A DNA stretch of 64,000 nt from Clostridia bacterium. Its GTDB lineage: Bacteria; Bacillota; Clostridia; Oscillospirales; Acutalibacteraceae. Positions 16,469-25,037 of this stretch are shown here, in pieces. Both the position numbers and the translations under genes were made by a program. The stretch is from positions 17,846-81,845 of the forward strand of contig JAFTLT010000003.1 in NCBI GenBank assembly GCA_017452785.1. The letters run 5' to 3'. Position 1 is the first letter of the stretch; every line of letters begins with the position of its first letter. The notes beneath the pieces were generated by a model. The model was not told the DNA's origin, made no database searches, and saw only the letters and a program-made list of their open reading frames with translations.

Positions 16469-17736
16469 TGAACTGTGAACTCAGAAAAAATGAGCTTTTA
16501 AATGAGCAGTATTATGAAATCGACCATGACAGCGGTCTTAAGATATTCGTTATGGAAAAGCCTGACTATTCAGGCGCCTTCGCAATGTTCGGCACAAAAT
16601 ACGGCAGTGTTGACACCTGCTTCAGAATAAAAGGCGAAGATGAATTTACAAGCGTACCTGAGGGAATTGCCCACTTTTTAGAGCATAAATTATTTGAAAG
16701 TGAAGAGCTTGATGCCTTCGAGCGTTTCAGTAAAACAGGTGCAAACGCAAATGCCTTCACATCCTTTGACCGTACCTGCTATATCTTTCAGTGCAACGGC
16801 AACTTCAAAGAGAATTTAGAGATACTTCTTGACTTTGTCAAGGCTCCCTATTTCACTGAAGAAACAGTGCAGAAGGAGCAGGGCATCATCGGGCAGGAAA
16901 TCAGAATGTATCAGGATAACCCCGACTGGCAGGTGCTGTTTAACCTTCTCAGAGGCATTTATCATAATAATCCCGTGAGAATTGACATTGCAGGCACAAT
17001 TGAGTCTATAGCCGAAATTAATGCAGAGCTTCTCTACTCCTGCTACAACACCTTCTATAACCTTAGCAATATGGCACTCTCTGTTGCAGGCAATGTAACT
17101 AAAGATGAGGTTATTGCGATTGCAGATAAAATGCTCAAAAAAGAAGACAAGGTTGAATTTGAGCAGATTATTCCCGAAGAAGACAAAAATGTAGCTCAGA
17201 GCTGTATTGAAGAAGCTCTCGGTGTGGATATTGAGAAATTTGCTCTCGGCTTTAAAGAAAGCTACACCTCACCCGTAAGAACAGCCAAAGAAACACTGCT
17301 TATGAATATTGCCCTTGAGATTATTGCAGGCAAGGTTTCACCTCTTTACAGCCGTCTTATGGAAGAAGGGCTTATCAACACCAACTTCGGCAAAGAGTAC
17401 TTCACCGGCAGAGGCTTCTCACTTCCTATTTTCACAGGCGAAAGCCACAATCCCGAAAAGGTAAGGGATGAAATTATAAAGGCAATCGAAAGCATAAAGC
17501 AAAACGGCATATCTGACGAAGACTTTGATGTAGCAGTGAAAAAGCTTTACGGTGCCGAAATTTACCGCTATAACGATGTTGACGACTTAGCAGGCAATAT
17601 GCTTGATGCCTACTTTAACGGCTCAGACTTATTTGAAAACATCACTCTTTATAAAAGCGTGACGAAGGAAGATGTTGAAAAGCTCATGGCAGTCAGCTTT
17701 GATGTGAGTAACTGCTGCCTGTCAGTGATAAAATAA
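16468..17736 (+). CDS. yfmH: M16 zinc peptidase (YfmH type)
   Basis: 422 residues. The inverse zinc motif HFLEH is at about residues 68–72, and the downstream Glu (EQGIIGQEIRMY, about residue 149) completes the M16 active site. The C-lobe contains GKEYFTGRGFS and the YNDVDDL segment. This is the catalytic partner of the preceding YfmF-type protein and probably a cytosolic processing or clearance peptidase. GAAAAGGAGGCAG just before the ATG is a strong ribosome site inside the end of yfmF. Confidence 0.9.
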   Translation: MNCELRKNELLNEQYYEIDHDSGLKIFVMEKPDYSGAFAMFGTKYGSVDTCFRIKGEDEFTSVPEGIAHFLEHKLFESEELDAFERFSKTGANANAFTSFDRTCYIFQCNGNFKENLEILLDFVKAPYFTEETVQKEQGIIGQEIRMYQDNPDWQVLFNLLRGIYHNNPVRIDIAGTIESIAEINAELLYSCYNTFYNLSNMALSVAGNVTKDEVIAIADKMLKKEDKVEFEQIIPEEDKNVAQSCIEEALGVDIEKFALGFKESYTSPVRTAKETLLMNIALEIIAGKVSPLYSRLMEEGLINTNFGKEYFTGRGFSLPIFTGESHNPEKVRDEIIKAIESIKQNGISDEDFDVAVKKLYGAEIYRYNDVDDLAGNMLDAYFNGSDLFENITLYKSVTKEDVEKLMAVSFDVSNCCLSVIK

Positions 17737-17889
17737 GAATTAGCAATTAGTAATTAGCAATTAGCAATTGTGGTCGCAGGTTGACTCTTGTCTGATATAC
17801 AGTTTTCATCTGCAGACACGGTCGGTTAAAATAACTTCTGCCGTCAATTGTAACTGTCAACTGTAGGCTTGCGCAAAAGGGAAGTTGGC

Positions 17890-17966
17890 GGCGGCTCCAC
17901 AGAAGCACAAAGTGCTTCGGGCGACCTGTGGTCGCTTGCCGAATAGAATTCGGCAGTGGAGCCGCC
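17890..17966 (+). repeat. Cloverleaf element, copy 1 (77 bp)
   Basis: Outer stem GGCGGCTCCAC (17890–17900) pairs with GTGGAGCCGCC (17956–17966). Inside are three perfect hairpins: GAAGCAC/GTGCTTC (17902–17918), GCGACC/GGTCGC (17921–17935) and TGCCGAAT/ATTCGGCA (17937–17955), each with a three-base loop. Nearly all bases are paired. It contains no open frame of interest and lacks tRNA consensus boxes. Confidence 0.9.
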
Positions 17967-18032
17967 CACCGCTGACTGATTTGGCGGGTAGGGAGTTTTG
18001 TTTATTTGCAAAACTGCAAACGGATTTGTTTC

Positions 18033-18141
18033 GGAGCTTTGCTCCCCACAACTTTTGCCCTCAGGCAAAAACTTCACTAACCGAAGGTGAGCTTCACTTG
18101 CCTTGGGCATGCTTCACTTCGACTTCAGCCGAAACTTCACT
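18033..18141 (+). repeat. Hairpin array with CTTCACT spacers
   Basis: Short hairpins GGAGC/GCTCC, TTTTGCC/GGCAAAA, ACC/GGT and TGCC/GGCA follow one another. The heptamer CTTCACT recurs at 18072, 18092, 18112 and 18135, about every 20 bp. The same idea with another heptamer appears at 22055–22140. Confidence 0.7.
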
Positions 18142-18195
18142 TTTTCCACTCTCAACCGAATACCAATAAATCGTTAATCAAAAAGGAGAAATATT

Positions 18196-20367
18196 ATGTC
18201 TAAAACACTCGTGCTTGCCGAAAAGCCCTCAGTTGCAAGAGATATTGCAAGAGTTCTCGGCTGCAAACAAAAAGGTGACGGATGTATAATCGGCCCCAAT
18301 TATATAGTTACATGGGCTCTCGGTCATCTTGTAACCCTTGCCGACCCTGATGCATATGACGACAGATATAAGGCATGGCGTCTTGAAGACCTACCCATGC
18401 TTCCTGACAAAATGAAGCTCGTTACAATCAAGCAGACCTCCAAGCAGTACCGCATAGTTTCTGCCCTTATGAAGCGTGAGGATGTGGATAAGTTAGTTAT
18501 TGCCACTGACGCAGGGCGTGAGGGTGAGCTAGTTGCAAGATGGATAATGATGAAGGCTCACTGCAAAAAGCCTGCCTACAGACTCTGGATTTCGTCACAG
18601 ACCGACAGGGCAATAAAAGAGGGCTTTCAGAATCTGAGGCCTGCTAAGGAATATGATAACCTTTATTATTCTGCTCAGGCAAGAGCCGAAGCTGACTGGC
18701 TTGTCGGTCTTAACACAACAAGAGCTCTCACCTGCAAATATAACGCTCAGTTATCAGCAGGCAGAGTGCAGACCCCTACCCTTGCACTGATTGTTAAACG
18801 AGAAGAAGAAATTCTCGCCTTTCAGCCTAAGGATTATTACAGCGTTCAGGCTGTTTTCAAGGGCTTTAATGCCACCTTCAGAGACAAGAAAAACAACACC
18901 CGCTTTTCAGATAAAGCATTTGCCGAAAAGATAGCCGAAGCTGCAAAGGGCAAAAAAGGCACCGTGGCTAAGGTGGAAAAAACTGCAAAGAAAACTCCCC
19001 CACCTGCCGCCTATGACCTGACAGAGCTTCAGCGTGACGCAAACAAAAAATACGGCTACAGCGCTAAACAGACCCTTTCGCTTATGCAGAGCCTTTATGA
19101 ATACCACAAGGTACTCACCTATCCACGAACTGACTCACGCTATATCACCGATGACATAGTTGCAACCATTCCCGAAAGACTCAGAGCTATGGCGGTGGGA
19201 CCCTATCAGTCTCAGGCTATGAAGTTCGCAAGAGGCAAAATCGAAACAAAATATATCGTCAACAACGCCAAGGTCAGCGACCACCACGCTATTATCCCCA
19301 CAGAGCAGTCACCTAATCTTTCCAAGCTCAGTTTTGAAGAAAGAAACGTCTACGACCTTGTTGTCAGACGCTTTATGGCGGTACTGAGTGAGCCTATGGA
19401 ATATGATGAAGTGAAGCTACAGATTGACATTGGCGAAAACAGCTTCTATGCCAAGGGCAAAACCGTCAAGAGTCAGGGATGGAAGGAGTTTTACGGCAAC
19501 CTTGACGATGAGGATGAAGAGGAAGCAGAAAACCGTTCGCAGGTTCTTCCCGAAATTCGGCAGGGTACACAGCTCGATGTGCTGAACACAAAAATCATCA
19601 GCGGCAAAACAAGACCTCCTGCAAGGTACACGGAGGCAACCCTACTCTCAGCCATGGAAAACCCGTCAGGTCAGATTGAGGATAAAAACCTCAAGAAGGT
19701 CATTGCCTTAACAAGCGGTCTCGGTACCCCGGCAACAAGAGCAGACATTATTGAAAAGCTCTTTGACAACTTTTCAATCGAGCGTGTGGGCAAGGAAATT
19801 CACCCCACAGCAAAGGGCAAGCAGCTAATTAAGATAGTGCCGCCTGACCTGAAATCAGCCGAGCTGACAGCAAAATGGGAGCAGCAGCTCCAGAACATAA
19901 GCAAGGGCACAGCAAGTATGAAAACCTTTATAGGCGAGATGAGAGATTACTCAACCTCACTCGTTTCAATGGTGATTGCAAGCAGTGCCCAGTACACTCA
20001 CGATAATATGACAAAAGAGAAATGCCCCGTCTGTGGAAAATATCTGCTTGATGTCAACGGCAAAAAAGGCAAAATGCTTATCTGTCAGGATAGAGAATGC
20101 GGCTACCGAAAGGGACTTACACAAGTGACAAATGCACGCTGCCCCGAATGCCACAAAAAGATGGAGCTTCGTGGTGAAGGCGACAAAAAGATGTTCACCT
20201 GCGTCTGCGGCTACAGAGAGCGCCTCAGTGACTTCAATAAGCGCAGAGAAGACAAAGGTGCCGGCAAAGCAGACGTAATGTCCTATATGAGAAAGCAGCA
20301 GGCACAGCAAAAGAAAGAAGCAAACGATAATCCCTTTGCAGATTTATTAAAGAATTGGAACAACTGA
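18196..20367 (+). CDS. topB: DNA topoisomerase III (type IA)
   Basis: 723 residues. The TOPRIM domain starts LVLAEKPSVARDIARVLG and includes ATDAGREGEL. The catalytic Tyr lies in LTYPRTDSRYIT (about residues 311–322). The C-terminus carries two four-cysteine zinc ribbons (CPVCGK...CQDREC and CPECHK...CVC). The enzyme relaxes and decatenates DNA by single-strand passage in the cytoplasm. GGAGAAATATT precedes the ATG. TopB homologues also occur on conjugative elements, but nothing else here is element-like and the flanks are the same chromosomal repeats as elsewhere, so this copy looks chromosomal. Confidence 0.95.
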   Translation: MSKTLVLAEKPSVARDIARVLGCKQKGDGCIIGPNYIVTWALGHLVTLADPDAYDDRYKAWRLEDLPMLPDKMKLVTIKQTSKQYRIVSALMKREDVDKLVIATDAGREGELVARWIMMKAHCKKPAYRLWISSQTDRAIKEGFQNLRPAKEYDNLYYSAQARAEADWLVGLNTTRALTCKYNAQLSAGRVQTPTLALIVKREEEILAFQPKDYYSVQAVFKGFNATFRDKKNNTRFSDKAFAEKIAEAAKGKKGTVAKVEKTAKKTPPPAAYDLTELQRDANKKYGYSAKQTLSLMQSLYEYHKVLTYPRTDSRYITDDIVATIPERLRAMAVGPYQSQAMKFARGKIETKYIVNNAKVSDHHAIIPTEQSPNLSKLSFEERNVYDLVVRRFMAVLSEPMEYDEVKLQIDIGENSFYAKGKTVKSQGWKEFYGNLDDEDEEEAENRSQVLPEIRQGTQLDVLNTKIISGKTRPPARYTEATLLSAMENPSGQIEDKNLKKVIALTSGLGTPATRADIIEKLFDNFSIERVGKEIHPTAKGKQLIKIVPPDLKSAELTAKWEQQLQNISKGTASMKTFIGEMRDYSTSLVSMVIASSAQYTHDNMTKEKCPVCGKYLLDVNGKKGKMLICQDRECGYRKGLTQVTNARCPECHKKMELRGEGDKKMFTCVCGYRERLSDFNKRREDKGAGKADVMSYMRKQQAQQKKEANDNPFADLLKNWNN

Positions 20368-20387
20368 AGAAGCGGAAAACTCCGCTT

Positions 20388-20690
20388 CTTCAGAGTGCAG
20401 AATGCAGAATTGTGGTCGCAGGTTTACTCTTGTCTGATATACAGTTTTCGTCTGCAGAGTCAGCTGGGCTGAGATACCTTCTGCCGTCGATTGTAACTGT
20501 CGACTGTAGTCTTGCACAAAAGGGAAGTTGGCGGCGGCTCCACAGAAGCACAAAGTGCTTCGGGCGACCTATGGTCGCTTGCCGAATAGAATTCGGCAGT
20601 GGAGCCGCCCACCGCTGACTGATTTGGCGGGCAGGGAGTTTGGTTTTTAACAAAACTTCCTCGCAATTCTGCACTCTGCATTCTGCATTC
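20388..20690 (+). repeat. Composite interspersed repeat, copy B (with cloverleaf)
   Basis: Closed by inverted heptamer runs: TGCAGAA-type at 20395–20420 and their complement at 20667–20690. The body has GTGGTCGCAGGTTTAC, CTGATATACAGTTTTCGTC, CTGCCGTCGATTGTAAC, the cloverleaf at 20533–20609, then CTGACTGATTTGGCGGG. It is closely similar to copy A across the whole body. It ends directly at the terminator at 20691–20715. Confidence 0.88.
20533..20609 (+). repeat. Cloverleaf element, copy 2 (77 bp)
   Basis: Same outer stem and same three internal stems as copy 1; the only change I see is in the loop of the second hairpin (TAT for TGT). The stem bases are unchanged. Confidence 0.9.
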
Positions 20691-20715
20691 AAAAAAGCCC
20701 TTCCGGGCTTTTTTT
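20691..20715 (+). terminator. Terminator downstream of topB
   Basis: AAAAAAGCCC TTCC GGGCTTTTTTT: a short GC stem with flanking A and T tracts, likely active in both directions. Confidence 0.8.
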
Positions 20716-20770
20716 AGCACCTTATATAAAATATTGTATAGGTTTTTATGTATTTTTTACTCATAAGCAC

Positions 20771-20799
20771 TTGAAAAAAATGCCATAATAATATAAAAT
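20771..20799 (+). promoter_or_regulatory. Sigma-A promoter of pgk
   Basis: -35 TTGAAA (20771–20776), 17-bp spacer, -10 TAAAAT (20794–20799), about 65 bp before the pgk start. The ribosome site is GAAAGGAAAG. Confidence 0.6.
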
Positions 20800-20863
20800 G
20801 GCAGATGGTGTATTTTTATACTTAGTTTAAAATTTAAAGCTATATAAGAAAGGAAAGACACAC

Positions 20864-22054
20864 ATGAACGTATTAAACAAGAAATCAGTTGAAGACATTG
20901 ACGTAAAAGGCAAAAAAGTCCTTATCCGTTGCGACTTCAACGTAAAGATGGAAGACGGCGTAATCACAAGCGACAAGAGAATCGTTGCTTCACTTCCCAC
21001 AATCAAGTATCTTCTTGATAACGGTGCAAAGGTTATCGCTTGCTCACATCTCGGCAGACCCAAGGGTGAATTCAAGCCCGAATTTTCACTTGCTCCCGTT
21101 GCAGTAAGACTCGGCGAGCTCCTCGGCATCGAAGTTAAGATGGCAAAGGACGTTGTTGGTGAAAGCGCACAGGCTCTGGCTGCAGACCTTAAGGAAGGCG
21201 AAGTTCTTCTTCTTGAAAACGTTCGTTTCCACAAAGAAGAAACAAAGAATGATCCCGAATTCTCAAGGGCTCTTGCTTCACTTGCAGAGATCTATGTAAA
21301 CGATGCTTTCGGTTCAGCTCACAGAGCTCACAGCTCAACAACAGGTGTTGCTGACTATCTTCCCGCAGTTGGTGGCTATCTTATCCGTAAGGAACTCGAA
21401 TATATCGGTGGCGCACTTGAAAATCCCAAGAGACCTCTCGTTGCTATTCTCGGCGGTGCAAAGGTATCAGATAAGATCGGTGTTATCACAAACCTTATGG
21501 AAAAGGTTGACACACTCATCGTTGGCGGCGGTATGGCTTACACATTCTTTGCTGCTCAGGGTCACACAGTAGGCACATCAATCTGCGAAGAAGATAAGAT
21601 TGAGCTTGCTAAGGAAATGATGGAAACAGCTAAAGCTAAGGGCGTTAACTTCCTTATCCCCATTGACAACAGAGTAGGTCTTGAATATAAAGAAGACACT
21701 GAATGCAAGATTGTTGATTCAGACGACATTCCCGACGGCTGGATGGGTCTTGACATCGGACCCAAGACAGAAGAGCTCTTTGCAAATGCTATCAAGGGCG
21801 CAGGCACAGTTATCTGGAACGGCCCCATGGGTGTTTCCGAATGGAAAAACTTCGCTTCAGGTACTATTGCAGTTGCTACAGCTATTGCAGAAAGCGGCGC
21901 AATTTCAATCGTTGGCGGCGGTGACTCAGCTGCAGCTGTTCAGAAGCTCGGCTTTGCTGACAAGATGAGCCATATCTCAACAGGCGGCGGCGCATCACTT
22001 GAATTCCTCGAAGGTAAGGACCTTCCCGGTGTTGTTGCTCTAAACGACAAATAA
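20864..22054 (+). CDS. pgk: Phosphoglycerate kinase
   Basis: 396 residues, normal length. N-terminal signature [15 protein letters not shown]; substrate-binding SHLGRPKGE and ENVRFHKEE; nucleotide-binding region [11 protein letters not shown] and the C-terminal GGGDSAAAV...[13 protein letters not shown]. Converts 1,3-bisphosphoglycerate and ADP to 3-phosphoglycerate and ATP in the cytosol. Heads the pgk–tpiA–gpmI set of lower glycolysis; gap is not in the window. Codon use is strongly biased, as expected for a highly expressed gene. Confidence 0.98.
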   Translation: MNVLNKKSVEDIDVKGKKVLIRCDFNVKMEDGVITSDKRIVASLPTIKYLLDNGAKVIACSHLGRPKGEFKPEFSLAPVAVRLGELLGIEVKMAKDVVGESAQALAADLKEGEVLLLENVRFHKEETKNDPEFSRALASLAEIYVNDAFGSAHRAHSSTTGVADYLPAVGGYLIRKELEYIGGALENPKRPLVAILGGAKVSDKIGVITNLMEKVDTLIVGGGMAYTFFAAQGHTVGTSICEEDKIELAKEMMETAKAKGVNFLIPIDNRVGLEYKEDTECKIVDSDDIPDGWMGLDIGPKTEELFANAIKGAGTVIWNGPMGVSEWKNFASGTIAVATAIAESGAISIVGGGDSAAAVQKLGFADKMSHISTGGGASLEFLEGKDLPGVVALNDK

Positions 22055-22140
22055 TGAAGCGTAAGCTTCAATTCATGGCGTAAGCCAATTCATGCATTTA
22101 TGCAATTCATGACCGCAGGTCAATTCATTGCACCTGCGGT
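22055..22140 (+). repeat. Hairpin array with AATTCAT spacers between pgk and tpiA
   Basis: Starting at the base after the pgk stop: TGAAGC-GTAA-GCTTCA, TGGC-GTAA-GCCA, TGCAT-TT-ATGCA and TGACC-GCA-GGTCA, separated by AATTCAT at 22070, 22087, 22104 and 22122 (period 17–18 bp). Stem sequences differ but each is self-complementary, and the spacer is constant. Its place suggests effects on mRNA 3' ends or differential expression. Confidence 0.85.
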
Positions 22141-22171
22141 ATCAAATTAAAAATAAAAGGAGCTACTTAAA

Positions 22172-22942
22172 ATGAACAAAGCAACCCGTAAAGCAGTTAT
22201 CGCAGGTAACTGGAAAATGAATATGACTCCCTCACAGGCTACAGCTCTCATTAATGAAATGAAACCCCTCGTTGCAGGTGCTGACTGTGAAGTTGTTCTC
22301 TGCGTACCTTTCGTAGACATCCCCGCAGCTCTTGAAGCAGCTAAGGGTTCAAACATCAAAATCGGTGCTGAAAATGTGCACTTCAAGCAGTCAGGCGCAT
22401 ACACAGGTGAAATTTCAGCTGATATGCTCAAGGAGCTTGGCGTTGAATATGTTGTTGTAGGTCACAGCGAAAGAAGACAGTACTTCGGTGAAACAGACCA
22501 GACTGTTAACCTTCGTTCGCTTGCAGCACTCGGCGCAGGTCTTAAGCCCATCATCTGCGTTGGTGAAACTCTTGAGCAGAGAGAGCTCGGCTACACAGAA
22601 ACTCTTCTTAAGTATCAGACAAAGATGGCTCTTACAAACGTAACAGCAGACCAGCTTAAGGATGTTGTTATCGCTTACGAACCCGTTTGGGCTATCGGCA
22701 CAGGCGTTACAGCAACAGCTGATCAGGCTGACGAAGGCAACGGATATTGCCGTGCAGCTATTGCAGAAGCATACGGTGCTGATGTTGCTGAAACAGTAAC
22801 AATTCAGTACGGCGGTTCAATGAACGCAAAGAACGCTGCTGAACTCGTTTCAAAGGTAAATGTTGACGGCGGTCTTATCGGTGGCGCATCGCTCAAGGCT
22901 GCAGACTTCTCAGTTATCGTTAAGGCAGCTTCAGAAGCTTAA
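22172..22942 (+). CDS. tpiA: Triosephosphate isomerase
   Basis: 256 residues. AGNWKMNMTPSQA start, catalytic His in VVGHSERRQYFGE, catalytic Glu in AYEPVWAIGTGVTAT, and the phosphate-binding QYGGSMNAKNA and GGLIGGASL loops. Interconverts dihydroxyacetone phosphate and glyceraldehyde-3-phosphate. It lies 117 nt after pgk across the hairpin array and is followed by its own terminator. AAAAGGAGC precedes the ATG. Confidence 0.98.
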   Translation: MNKATRKAVIAGNWKMNMTPSQATALINEMKPLVAGADCEVVLCVPFVDIPAALEAAKGSNIKIGAENVHFKQSGAYTGEISADMLKELGVEYVVVGHSERRQYFGETDQTVNLRSLAALGAGLKPIICVGETLEQRELGYTETLLKYQTKMALTNVTADQLKDVVIAYEPVWAIGTGVTATADQADEGNGYCRAAIAEAYGADVAETVTIQYGGSMNAKNAAELVSKVNVDGGLIGGASLKAADFSVIVKAASEA

Positions 22943-22943
22943 T

Positions 22944-22968
22944 AAAAAGGGCTCTTTGAGCCCTTTTT
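22944..22968 (+). terminator. Terminator after tpiA
   Basis: AAAAAGGGCTC TTT GAGCCCTTTTT: a perfect 11-bp stem ending in T5, directly after the stop codon. Confidence 0.9.
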
Positions 22969-22969
22969 A

Positions 22970-23236
22970 TCAATTAGTAATTAGTAATTAGCAATTAGCA
23001 ATTGTGGTCGCAGATTGACTTTTATCAATATTGCGGTCTTTACCCGCAGACTCAGTCGGGTTGAGATACCCGCTATCGTCGATTATAGACCTCTCCGCCC
23101 TTCGGGCACCTCGTCTTTCAGGAGAGGTGAGTTACCTTTGCGGGATGAAACTTTATCCTTTTTGCAAACCGAAACGGATATAATCGGAGCTTTGCTCCCC
23201 ACAATTGCTAATTGCTAATTGCTAATTGATAATTAT
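22970..23236 (+). repeat. Composite interspersed repeat, copy C (no cloverleaf)
   Basis: Long inverted ends of TTAGCAA/TTAGTAA heptamers (22970–23003, complement at 23200–23234). Left body GTGGTCGCAGATTGAC and GTCGGGTTGAGATACC match the family; the middle contains the hairpin CACCTCTCCTGAAAG-like region (ACCTCTCC...GGAGAGGT, 23087–23129) instead of the cloverleaf. It fills the gap between tpiA and gpmI. Confidence 0.85.
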
Positions 23237-23275
23237 TACATCCCCAACTTAATTTTTTGAAAGGAACTACAATTT

Positions 23276-24808
23276 ATGAAAAAGCCCGTATTATTATGCA
23301 TCATGGACGGTTTCGGCAAGAACCCCTCAGATTACGGTAATGCTATTGTAGCAGCCGAGACTCCCAACCTTGATAAAATTATGAAAGAAAATCCCATGAC
23401 CTTTATAGGCGCATCAGGTATGGATGTAGGTCTGCCTGACGGTCAGATGGGTAACAGCGAAGTTGGTCACACCAATATCGGTGCAGGCCGTGTTGTTTAT
23501 CAGGAGCTCACAAGAATCACAAAGTCAATCAAGGACGGTGACTTCTTCCAGAACGAAGCTCTCGTAGGCGCTGTTCAGAACTGCCTTGACAAGGGCACAG
23601 CTCTTCACCTTATGGGTCTTATGTCAGACGGCGGCGTTCACTCACACGACACTCATATGCTTGCCATTGTGAAGCTGGCTAAGGAAATGGGGCTTGAGAA
23701 GGTTTACGTTCACTGCTTCCTTGACGGCAGAGATGTACCCCCTGCATCAGGTGCTGACTATGTTGAAAAGACCTGCAAGGCTCTTGAAGCAATAGGCGTA
23801 GGCAAGGTTGCCACAGTTATGGGCAGATACTACGCAATGGACAGAGACAACCGTTGGGAAAGAGTCAGCAAGGCTTATGCAGCTATGGTTTACGGCGAAG
23901 GCAATAAGGCTGAGTGCCCTGTTGCTGCAATCAGAAAGTCATATGAAACTCTCGACAGCGAAGGCAAGTACCTGACAGACGAATTCGTTATCCCCACAGT
24001 TTGCCTTGAGGGTGCAACAGTTAAAGCAAATGACAGCGTTGTTTTCTTCAACTTCCGCCCTGACAGAGCAAGAGAAATCACAAGAACCTTTGTTGATGAG
24101 TCATTCACAGGCTTTGAGAGAAAGAACGGCTTCTTCCCTCTCTATTACGTCTGCATGACACAGTACGACGCAACTATGCCTAACGTGCACGTTGCATTCA
24201 AGCCTCAGACCCTTGAAAACACCTTCGGTGAGTACCTTGCCAAAATGGGCAAGACTCAGCTGAGAATTGCAGAGACCGAGAAGTACGCTCATGTAACCTT
24301 CTTCTTTAACGGTGGTGTTGAAAAGCAGTACGACGGCGAAGACAGAATTCTTGTTGCTTCACCCAAGGTTGCAACCTATGACCTTCAGCCCGAAATGAGT
24401 GCTTATGAAGTAACCGACAAGGTAGTTGACGCTATCAAGTCAGGCAAGTACGATGCTATTATTCTCAACTTCGCTAACTGCGATATGGTTGGTCACACAG
24501 GCATTTTTGATGCTGCTAAGGCTGCCGTTGAGGCTGTTGACAAGTCAGTTGGCAAGGTTTATGATGCTGTTATGGAAATGCAGGGCGTTATGCTTATCAC
24601 TGCTGACCACGGCAACGCTGACAAGATGTATGAGGAAGACGGCTCACCCTTCACAGCTCACACCACTTTCCCTGTACCCTTTGTAGTTTGCGGCTATGAC
24701 TGCACACTTCGTGAGGGTGGCAAGCTTTGCGATATTGCCCCCACAATGCTTAAGATTATGGGCCTCGAACAGCCGGCAGAGATGGACGGAGAGAGCATTG
24801 CACTGTGA
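23276..24808 (+). CDS. gpmI: Cofactor-independent phosphoglycerate mutase
   Basis: 510 residues, usual length. Metal-binding CIMDGFGKNP, phospho-Ser motif GQMGNSEVGHTNIGAGR (Ser around residue 62), and the alkaline-phosphatase-fold metal site ITADHGNADKM near the C-terminus. Interconverts 3- and 2-phosphoglycerate using two Mn ions. Third glycolytic gene of the block; separated from tpiA by a repeat copy, so probably transcribed separately. GAAAGGAACT precedes the ATG. Confidence 0.98.
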   Translation: MKKPVLLCIMDGFGKNPSDYGNAIVAAETPNLDKIMKENPMTFIGASGMDVGLPDGQMGNSEVGHTNIGAGRVVYQELTRITKSIKDGDFFQNEALVGAVQNCLDKGTALHLMGLMSDGGVHSHDTHMLAIVKLAKEMGLEKVYVHCFLDGRDVPPASGADYVEKTCKALEAIGVGKVATVMGRYYAMDRDNRWERVSKAYAAMVYGEGNKAECPVAAIRKSYETLDSEGKYLTDEFVIPTVCLEGATVKANDSVVFFNFRPDRAREITRTFVDESFTGFERKNGFFPLYYVCMTQYDATMPNVHVAFKPQTLENTFGEYLAKMGKTQLRIAETEKYAHVTFFFNGGVEKQYDGEDRILVASPKVATYDLQPEMSAYEVTDKVVDAIKSGKYDAIILNFANCDMVGHTGIFDAAKAAVEAVDKSVGKVYDAVMEMQGVMLITADHGNADKMYEEDGSPFTAHTTFPVPFVVCGYDCTLREGGKLCDIAPTMLKIMGLEQPAEMDGESIAL

Positions 24809-24945
24809 GTGCAGAGTGCAGAACGCAGAGTGCAGAATGGCGGGAAAGTTTAGTCAAAGGATGAAACGAGATACAGCCAAACAGCAACGCGTTTTTGATT
24901 CTTTTTGCGCGGCAGCAAAAAGAATGCCTGCCCGGCGAGGGCAAT
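24806..24945 (+). repeat. Repeat remnant, copy J
   Basis: Starts in the last codon of gpmI with TGCAGAG/TGCAGAA heptamers, then an unrelated-looking stretch containing GATTCTTTTTGCGCGGCAGC with a CTTTTTGC/GCAAAAAG inverted repeat (24901–24922), typical of small palindromic filler in this genome. Only the heptamer end clearly belongs to the family. Confidence 0.6.
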
Positions 24946-24957
24946 AAAAGAAGATAA

Positions 24958-24985
24958 GACCTGCAAGTTGCAGGTCTTTATTTTT
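24958..24985 (+). terminator. Terminator after gpmI
   Basis: GACCTGCAA G TTGCAGGTC followed by TTTATTTTT. Perfect 9-bp stem. Confidence 0.85.
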
Positions 24986-25037
24986 GATACATGATATGAT
25001 ATAATGAAATTAACAAATAAAAAAAGAGGTGAAAGTT

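Larger units (their letters stand above)
17737..18160 (+). repeat. Composite interspersed repeat, copy A (with cloverleaf)
   Basis: 458 bp between yfmH and topB with no gene. It begins with TTAGCAA/TTAGTAA heptamers ending in CAATTG, then the family blocks GTGGTCGCAGGTTGAC, CTGCCGTCAATTGTAA and the cloverleaf at 17890–17966, then GATTTGGCGGGTAGGGAG. It runs into a hairpin array (18033–18141). No inverted heptamer run closes the right side, unlike copies B and C. Confidence 0.85.

Noticed and set aside
17890-17966. tRNA gene suggested by the 77-nt cloverleaf shape
   Set aside because: No TTCGA loop, no D-loop consensus, no acceptor-stem geometry or anticodon arm of normal size; the outer stem is 11 bp, not 7.
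18196-20367. topB as part of the conjugative element
   Set aside because: It lies 15 kb from the element end, flanked by chromosomal genes and by the same repeats found throughout the window.
20388-20720. Several open frames on both strands inside repeat copy B and similar frames in copies A, D, E and M
   Set aside because: They arise from palindromic repeat sequence, have no ribosome sites, and read similarly on both strands.
22055-22140. CRISPR array
   Set aside because: Period of 17–18 bp with constant 7-mers and variable palindromes; repeat and spacer lengths and pattern do not fit, and no cas genes are near.
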